From Pseudomonadota bacterium (lineage in GTDB: Bacteria; Myxococcota; Myxococcia; Myxococcales; Myxococcaceae): a stretch of 9,510 nt of DNA. Where the stretch lies: NCBI GenBank assembly GCA_023424585.1, contig JAFADT010000643.1, forward strand, positions 1-9,510. Reading direction: 5' to 3'. The notes beneath the pieces were generated by a model. The model searched no databases and was not told the DNA's origin. It saw nothing but the letters and a program-made list of their open reading frames with translations. The number at the start of each line of letters is the position of its first letter. The first letter of the stretch is position 1. The translations under genes and the position numbers were made by a program. Below, one piece after another: positions 4,328 to 9,510 of the stretch.

Positions 4328-7264
4328 ATGAAGAAACAGTTGTTCCTCGGGGCCATGGCCCTGGGAGTCGTTGCCTGCACGCCGGAGATCGCGCAGGACG
4401 CTCCGAATACGAACGTCGGCCTCGCGGAGTTCGACCCCACGGGTTCTCCCGCCGTCGTTCCCTCTCCCAATGATCTGGCCATCAACCAGACCACGAAGCT
4501 GGTGCAGGCGCCCATCAACCCGGCGGCGTCCGCGGCGGAGCAGGAGTTCACGCGCGACTACCTGAACTCGCTGAACGGCTTCCCGACGTCGGCCATCGCC
4601 AACACGAAGGTGAAGGACCTCGACCCCAACACGGTGGACGAGCGGACGGTCATCTTCATCGACCTGTACGCGGGCACGCCGCTGGCGACGAAGCCGGTGA
4701 CGCCGACCATCGCGTACAACGAGGACACGGACCTCATCAACATCATCCCCCCGGTGGATCCGAACACGGGCCTGCCGGCGTGGCCGAAGGGCGGCCGCTA
4801 CGCGGTGGCGCTCATCGGCGGTGAGAACGGCCTGAAGACGAACGCGGGCTACCCGGTCATCGGGTCGGCCACGTGGGCCTTCGCCAGCTCCGCGAAGCCG
4901 CTGGTCACCTGCGAGGACCTGACCTCGCCGGACTGCGCCCCGGCCACGGAGATCATCCCCTCCGCGGAGACGGATCCGGCCAAGCGCCTGGCGGACCAGA
5001 CCGCCAGCGCCCTGCAGCTGGAGCAGCTGCGCCGCGGCTACGCGCCCCTCATCGACGGCCTGGTCGCCAAGGGCTTCAAGCGCGAGGACGTGGTCCTGCT
5101 GTGGACCTTCAGCATCGTCAACCAGCCGGAGGCCACCATCAACCTGGCGGCCACGGCGCGCGTCCCCACCATCATCCCCTTCCCCAACGACCTGCTGCGC
5201 ACGCCGGCCACGGCCACCGCGGCGGCGCACCTGAACTTCCCCGTCCCGGCGGAGGCGGGCCTGCAGCAGGACCTGTTCACGGGCCTGAACACGCTGGACG
5301 GCTTCTCCACCACGGGCGCCATCGTGTCGGAGAACGGCGACGCGCAGGGCGTGCTGGACGGCACCATGTACCGCGAGGCGTCGGACGGCGCGCCCCCCCG
5401 CGTGGACGCGGCGTCGCTGGCCGCGGGCGTGAAGTTCTTCAAGCTGTCCAACCTGGACAAGGGCACCCAGCCGGACGTGGTGCCCTGCCTGGTGGAGAAG
5501 AGCGGTGACTGCGGCACCAGCGTGGGCGCGGATGGCATCGTCGACGTGCCGCAGCAGCTGCAGCTCGTCCCGAAGGCGCCGCTGGATGCCGCCACCCAGT
5601 ACGGCGCGGTGCTGACCACGGACCTGAAGGACACCCGGGGCCGCAACGTCGCCCCGGCCACGGCCTTCGCGCTGCTGCGCCTGGCGAACCCCGTGTTCGC
5701 CAACGGCAAGAGCACCATCTCCTCCGTGCCGGACTCGCTGGCGCAGGCGCTGGAGCCGGTGCGCGCGGCCCACAAGCCCTTCTTCGACGCGCTGGCGGCC
5801 GCGGGCCTGCCGCGCTCGAAGATCGCCCTGGGCTGGGCGTTCACCACCCAGAGCACCACGTCCATCCTGCAGCAGCTGTACGCGCTGCCCAGCGCGCTCC
5901 AGACGCCCACGAAGCCCGACTACGTCATCGAGACGACGCCGCAGGTGAAGGCGGCGATGACCGGCGTCGGGCTGACGTCCGACAAGATCGGCGCGACCTA
6001 CGAGGTGATGGCCAACACGCCGCTGCTGCTCACGGGCCCCTTCGGCACGCTGAACCCGAACCCCGCCCAGGCGCGCGCCACCCGCTACCCGTTCATGGTG
6101 TTCGTGCCGCCGGGCGAGGCGCCCTCCACGGGCTGGCCGGTGCTGGTGTTCGGCCACGGCCTGACCAGCAACCGCACCGCGGTGCTCGGCCTGGCCAACA
6201 AGATGACCGGCGCGGGCTACGCGGTGGTCGCGATGGACGCCATCTACCACGGTGAGCGCAGCAGCTGCGTGGGCGCCGCCGCGGTGCTGGGCACCTCGGG
6301 CACCCCCGTGGGCGACAGCGCCGCGTGCGCCGACCCCACCACCCAGGTCTGCCAGGACGACGCCACCAGCCTGTCCTACGGTCGCTGCGTGGCGAGGGAT
6401 GTGGGTGACCGCGCGGCCTGCGACGCCGCGGCGCTCCCGCCGGGTGTGCCGGCGGACGTGTACTGCTCCAGCGTGCTCTCGCAGGGCCGCTGCATGGCGG
6501 ACAACAAGTGCGAGGGTGGTGACTTCAAGCGCGACGGCTCCGGCGTCCCGCTCATCTCCGGCTGGAACTTCCTGAACCTGGGCAACCTGTTCACCACGCG
6601 CGACAACTTCCGCCACCACGTGGTGGACTTCAGCCAGTTCCTGCGCGTGCTGGCCAGCCCCGAGCTGAGCGCGGTGGTCAAGCTGAACGCGGCCCAGGTG
6701 GACTACGTGGGCCAGAGCCTCGGCGGCATCATGGGCACCATGTCCACCGCGGTGTCCCCGCGCGTGCGCCGCTCGGTGCTCAACGTGGCCGGTGGCAACC
6801 TGGCCGGCGTGCTGCTGACGGCGCCCGCCTTCGCCGCGCAGCGCACCGCGTTCCTGAACCAGCTGGCCTCCGCGGGCGTCAACCCGGGCACCCCGGCGTT
6901 CGACACGTTCATCAGCCTGGCGAACACCATCCTGGACCCGGCGGACTCGCGCAACTACGCGTACCTGCTGGACAACAACGCGGCGGCCGGCACGGACCCC
7001 GCCGTGCACCGCGCGTTCATCCAGTACATCGAGGGCGACCAGGTCATCCCGAACGCGAACACGCAGGCGCTGCTCAACGCGGCCAACCGCAAGGACGCGC
7101 CGCGCACGGTGGCCTCGTACATGTTCCCGGAGAGCGTCATCGGCGCCATCCCGGCGGCCAGCCGCCACTCGTTCCTCAACCACCCGCAGATCCCGGAGGC
7201 CGTGCGCGACATGGCCCAGGACCAGATCATCGGCTTCCTGTCGACCGGCGCCGTCTCGCAGTAA
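4328..7264 (+). CDS. Surface-type lipoprotein lipase/lysophospholipase, VolA (Pla-1/cef) family
   Basis: 978 residues. The signal MKKQLFLGAMALGVVAC ends in a lipobox (VVAC, lipidated Cys17); Thr at +2 is compatible with outer-membrane sorting. Residues about 25-560 correspond to the 'bacterial virulence factor lipase N-terminal' region and are built from two similar modules: SPNDLAI (46-52) and FPNDLLR (285-291), each followed about 190-200 residues later by a matching helix-strand (238-266 and 482-510, with WTFSIVNQ and WAFTTQST). The alpha/beta hydrolase domain follows: oxyanion strand LVFGHGLTSN with His610, nucleophile GQSLGG with Ser797, probable acid Asp904 in EGDQVIPN and His947 in SRHSFL. 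An eight-cysteine insertion occupies 647-728. Vibrio VolA releases fatty acids from lysophosphatidylcholine at the cell surface; the same reaction class is inferred here. The fadL-type gene follows after 31 bases. The exact substrate is unknown. Confidence 0.88.
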   Translation: MKKQLFLGAMALGVVACTPEIAQDAPNTNVGLAEFDPTGSPAVVPSPNDLAINQTTKLVQAPINPAASAAEQEFTRDYLNSLNGFPTSAIANTKVKDLDPNTVDERTVIFIDLYAGTPLATKPVTPTIAYNEDTDLINIIPPVDPNTGLPAWPKGGRYAVALIGGENGLKTNAGYPVIGSATWAFASSAKPLVTCEDLTSPDCAPATEIIPSAETDPAKRLADQTASALQLEQLRRGYAPLIDGLVAKGFKREDVVLLWTFSIVNQPEATINLAATARVPTIIPFPNDLLRTPATATAAAHLNFPVPAEAGLQQDLFTGLNTLDGFSTTGAIVSENGDAQGVLDGTMYREASDGAPPRVDAASLAAGVKFFKLSNLDKGTQPDVVPCLVEKSGDCGTSVGADGIVDVPQQLQLVPKAPLDAATQYGAVLTTDLKDTRGRNVAPATAFALLRLANPVFANGKSTISSVPDSLAQALEPVRAAHKPFFDALAAAGLPRSKIALGWAFTTQSTTSILQQLYALPSALQTPTKPDYVIETTPQVKAAMTGVGLTSDKIGATYEVMANTPLLLTGPFGTLNPNPAQARATRYPFMVFVPPGEAPSTGWPVLVFGHGLTSNRTAVLGLANKMTGAGYAVVAMDAIYHGERSSCVGAAAVLGTSGTPVGDSAACADPTTQVCQDDATSLSYGRCVARDVGDRAACDAAALPPGVPADVYCSSVLSQGRCMADNKCEGGDFKRDGSGVPLISGWNFLNLGNLFTTRDNFRHHVVDFSQFLRVLASPELSAVVKLNAAQVDYVGQSLGGIMGTMSTAVSPRVRRSVLNVAGGNLAGVLLTAPAFAAQRTAFLNQLASAGVNPGTPAFDTFISLANTILDPADSRNYAYLLDNNAAAGTDPAVHRAFIQYIEGDQVIPNANTQALLNAANRKDAPRTVASYMFPESVIGAIPAASRHSFLNHPQIPEAVRDMAQDQIIGFLSTGAVSQ

Positions 7265-7295
7265 CGCGAACCACTGAGAGAGGAATCAAACACCC

Positions 7296-8486
7296 ATGAA
7301 AAAGACACTCTCCCTCGTGGCGATGCTGGCGGCCGGTACGAGCCAGGCCGCGGGCTTCCAGGTCGACACCCACAGCGCTCGCGCCACCGGCGCGGGCGGC
7401 GCCGCCACGGCGTGGCTGGAGGACTCGTCCTCCATCTATTACAACGTGGCGAACATGGTCGGCGTGAAGAAGCTCGACATCACGCTCGGCGATACGGGCA
7501 TCCTCCCCAGCATCAACTTCCAGCGACCGGGCATGGAGCAGGAGGGGCAGCGCACCACGCTGTCGCCGCCCCCGCACCTGTTCGTGGTCTACAAGCCGTT
7601 CGAGAAGGCGGCGTTCGGCGTGGGCGTGTTCACGCCGTACGGCGCGCGCAGCCGCTGGGAGGAGGGCTTCAGCGGCCGCTTCCGCGGCTACGAGTCCTCG
7701 CTGGCGACGTACTACATCAACCCGTCGTTCGCGTATGAGCTGCACCCGCGCTTCCGCTTCGGCGCGGGTCTGGACATCGCCCGGGCCACCATCGAGCTGA
7801 CGCGCGGCCTGGACTTCGTGAACAGCGAGGGCGCCATCCACCTGGGTGGCGCGGACTGGGGCTCCGGCTTCAACGTGGGCATGCAGGCCAAGGTGCTGGA
7901 CAACCTGGACCTGGGCCTCCACTACCGCAGCGCCATCGCCATCGCGTTCCAGGGCAAGGCGGACTTCCAGAACATCCCGGCGGAGTTCGAGAGCCGGCTG
8001 ACGGACCAGAAGGCGCACGCGGACGTCACCCTGCCGTCCACCGTGACGGCGGGCCTGGCGTACCGGCCGCTGCCGAACCTGCTCCTGGCGTTCGACGCGA
8101 GCTGGGTGGACTGGTCCTCCTTCTCGGAGCTGGCCATCCACTTCGAGAACCCGTCGATCGACAACCCGCTGCCCAAGCGCTGGCACGCGAAGTGGAAGTA
8201 CTCGCTGGGCGGCGAGTACGGCGTGACGGACGCGCTGCAGGTGCGCCTGGGCTTCACGTATGACCCGTCCCCCAGCCCCGACAGCACGCTGACGCCGGAC
8301 CTGCCGGACGCCAACCGCATCAAGGTGTCCGCGGGCGTGGGCTACGAGTTCAAGCCGTTCCGCGCGGACCTGGGCTACCAGTTCGTCGCGCTGGCGGACA
8401 AGGAGAGCACGGCGCCGGGCATGCCGGGCACGTACTCCGGCTCCGCGCACGTGCTGGGCCTGACGCTCGGCTTCAACCTGCAGTAG
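7296..8486 (+). CDS. FadL/OmpP1/TodX-family outer-membrane long-chain fatty-acid transporter
   Basis: 396 residues, near the usual family length. AGAGAGGA at 7277-7284 precedes ATG 7296. The signal peptide is 1-18 (ending SQA, before AGFQV). The mature N-terminus, GFQVDTHSARATGAGGAATA then EDSSSIYYNVANM (about 20-54), is the hallmark FadL plug/hatch sequence (family form GxGxAxAGxAAxAxDxSxxxxNPA). Further family blocks are ATYYINPSFAYEL (137-149), DLGLHYRSAI (205-214) and DLPDANRIKVSAGVGYEF (335-352). FadL channels bind long-chain fatty acids or other hydrophobics outside and pass them laterally into or across the outer membrane. It is co-transcribed with the lipase upstream, pointing to uptake of that enzyme's products. 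Deviations: NPA is NVA, and the chain ends GFNLQ rather than in an aromatic residue. A different hydrophobic ligand is possible. Confidence 0.93.
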   Translation: MKKTLSLVAMLAAGTSQAAGFQVDTHSARATGAGGAATAWLEDSSSIYYNVANMVGVKKLDITLGDTGILPSINFQRPGMEQEGQRTTLSPPPHLFVVYKPFEKAAFGVGVFTPYGARSRWEEGFSGRFRGYESSLATYYINPSFAYELHPRFRFGAGLDIARATIELTRGLDFVNSEGAIHLGGADWGSGFNVGMQAKVLDNLDLGLHYRSAIAIAFQGKADFQNIPAEFESRLTDQKAHADVTLPSTVTAGLAYRPLPNLLLAFDASWVDWSSFSELAIHFENPSIDNPLPKRWHAKWKYSLGGEYGVTDALQVRLGFTYDPSPSPDSTLTPDLPDANRIKVSAGVGYEFKPFRADLGYQFVALADKESTAPGMPGTYSGSAHVLGLTLGFNLQ

Positions 8487-8514
8487 CCGGTTGAACCGTT
8501 CCTGAAGCACCGGG

Positions 8515-8554
8515 GCGCCCGGCTCCTTCCGTCCATGGAAGGGCCGGGCGCTTT
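8515..8554 (+). terminator. Strong intrinsic terminator of the lipase-fadL operon
   Basis: The stem of GCGCCCGGC (8515-8523) with GCCGGGCGC (8543-8551) continues, after one bulged T at 8524, as CCTTCC (8525-8530) with GGAAGG (8537-8542). The loop is GTCCAT, and TTTCGCTT follows. It comes 28 bases after the fadL-type stop codon and ends about 20 bases before the next gene's start. Confidence 0.85.
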
Positions 8555-8572
8555 CGCTTACGGTGCCGGGCC

Positions 8573-9510
8573 GTGAGCCCTTCCAAGCCCGGCCGCAACG
8601 ACCCGTGCCCCTGTGGCAGCGGGAAGAAGTACAAGGCCTGCCACGCCGCCGAGGACCGCGCGCGCGCCGCGCAGCCTCCCCCCTCCGCCCCCGCGAACCC
8701 GCTGAAGCAGGACCTGGAGGCCGCCATGGCGCTCCTGGGCGACGCGGACGTGTCCCGCCTGTCGCAGGCGCTGGAGCACCTGAGCGTGCTGCTCCAGGCC
8801 GCGGGTCCCCAGCCGGGGCTGCGCTACGACGACAAGGCCTTCAGCGACCACGTGGGCCAGGCGCTCGCGGAGCTGGCCTCGCAGGAGGGCCTGGACGCGA
8901 TGGCGGCGCGCGACAGCTTGCGCGTGGGCGTGGTGCGCGAGCTGGGCGGGCGGGGCTTCCAGGAGAAGCTGGGCGCGGCGCTGCTCGCGCAGGCGGCGAA
9001 GGGCGGGCGCACGCCGGAGGAGCGGCGGGCGCTGAGCGTGGGCGCGCTGCTGGCCACCGCGGCGAAGAAGACGGGCAAGGTGCGGCCGGAGGACAACCCG
9101 GTGCTGGACGTCGTGTTCGACGTGCAGTTCCGCGAGTGGAGCCAGAAGCACGCGGAGCTGGTGCGCAAGTACGAGTCCCTGGTCGAGGGCATGGCGCCGG
9201 AGTCCCTCACGCCCGAGGCCGCGGAGGCCCTGCGCCAGGCGGAGGCCGGCGAGCTGGACGCGCTGGTGAAGCACGTGCAGGCGGACCCCGCCCTGGTGGA
9301 GCGCATCTCGCGCGAGGCGAAGGAGCGCGCGCAGCGGGTGGAGGCCCGGCTGCGCGACCCCGCCACACCGTCCATCTTCTCCCCGGAGGAGGAGCTGTGG
9401 CTCACCGTCGCGCTGTGGGAGCCCCTGCGCGCGATGAAGCGCCAGCCCAAGGACGCGGAGGCCCGGCGGCAGGTCATCGCCGCGCTCCTGCGCGCGGTGA
9501 AGGGCGCGGT
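8573..9510 (+). CDS. SEC-C zinc-motif protein (3' end beyond the window)
   Basis: 312 codons are visible, open to the right edge. The start is taken as GTG 8573: it is the only start codon in frame upstream of the motif after the terminator, and it puts the SEC-C motif at the N-terminus. Residues 7-24, GRNDPCPCGSGKKYKACH, form the complete motif with zinc ligands Cys12, Cys14, Cys23 and His24, as at the C-terminus of SecA and in many small adaptor proteins. A Pro/Ala linker (about 33-42) follows, then a predominantly helical, Ala/Leu/Glu-rich region with no recognised fold. WSQKHAELVRKYESLVEGM and the charged stretch ISREAKERAQRVEARLRD look coiled-coil-like. There is no signal peptide, so it is cytoplasmic. 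There is no visible Shine-Dalgarno. A SecA/ribosome-associated or general protein-interaction role is possible, but nothing here fixes it. Confidence 0.8.
   Translation, partial: MSPSKPGRNDPCPCGSGKKYKACHAAEDRARAAQPPPSAPANPLKQDLEAAMALLGDADVSRLSQALEHLSVLLQAAGPQPGLRYDDKAFSDHVGQALAELASQEGLDAMAARDSLRVGVVRELGGRGFQEKLGAALLAQAAKGGRTPEERRALSVGALLATAAKKTGKVRPEDNPVLDVVFDVQFREWSQKHAELVRKYESLVEGMAPESLTPEAAEALRQAEAGELDALVKHVQADPALVERISREAKERAQRVEARLRDPATPSIFSPEEELWLTVALWEPLRAMKRQPKDAEARRQVIAALLRAVKGA

Noticed and set aside
6613..6626. Perfect 14-base palindrome CCACCACGTGGTGG
   Set aside because: It lies within the lipase coding sequence and simply encodes His-His-Val-Val with preferred codons; no reason to see a binding site.
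4274..7183. A 969-codon open frame antisense to the lipase gene
   Set aside because: It is Arg/Gly/Val/His-rich with no domain or signal and arises from the strong G/C third-position bias of the real gene on the plus strand.
7227..8510. A 427-codon antisense frame across the FadL gene
   Set aside because: Low-complexity Arg/Val/Ala composition, overlaps a certain FadL gene and its terminator region; a shadow frame.

Overview
The window is very GC-rich with a strong G/C bias at third codon positions. Together with its set of surface lipoproteins and outer-membrane proteins, this suggests a myxobacterium (Myxococcota, Corallococcus/Myxococcus-like). That assignment is an inference from composition and gene content; no rRNA or other marker gene is present. 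There are no mobile elements, tRNAs, rRNAs or CRISPR arrays, and no gene-free stretch over 300 bases (the largest gaps are 227 and 198 bases).

Layout. Bases 1-222 are the 3' end of an OmpA/MotB-like peptidoglycan-binding protein. Two tandem paralogues follow (303-1187 and 1349-2182, + strand). They encode exported proteins that share a signal-peptide/RFGKR start, a variable charged linker and a conserved C-terminal half ending in Phe. A minus-strand block then runs 4129 to 2256: a secreted 178-residue protein of unknown function (3593-4129), a small CBS-domain protein (3164-3478) and a MobA/MocA-like nucleotidyltransferase (2256-2936). A strong minus-strand intrinsic terminator at 2201-2241 closes this block against the convergent paralogue pair. 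The CBS gene's Shine-Dalgarno lies inside a long hairpin.

The centrepiece is a plus-strand two-gene operon: a 978-residue surface-type lipoprotein lipase related to Vibrio VolA / the Pla-1/cef family (4328-7264), followed after 31 bases by a FadL/OmpP1 outer-membrane long-chain fatty-acid channel (7296-8486), with a strong terminator at 8515-8554. The inferred job is to hydrolyse lipids at the cell surface and pass the freed fatty acids straight into the matching channel, which would suit a predator that lyses other bacteria. The lipase has a duplicated N-terminal module and an eight-cysteine insertion inside its hydrolase domain. Immediately after the terminator a SEC-C zinc-motif protein starts at 8573 and runs off the right edge.
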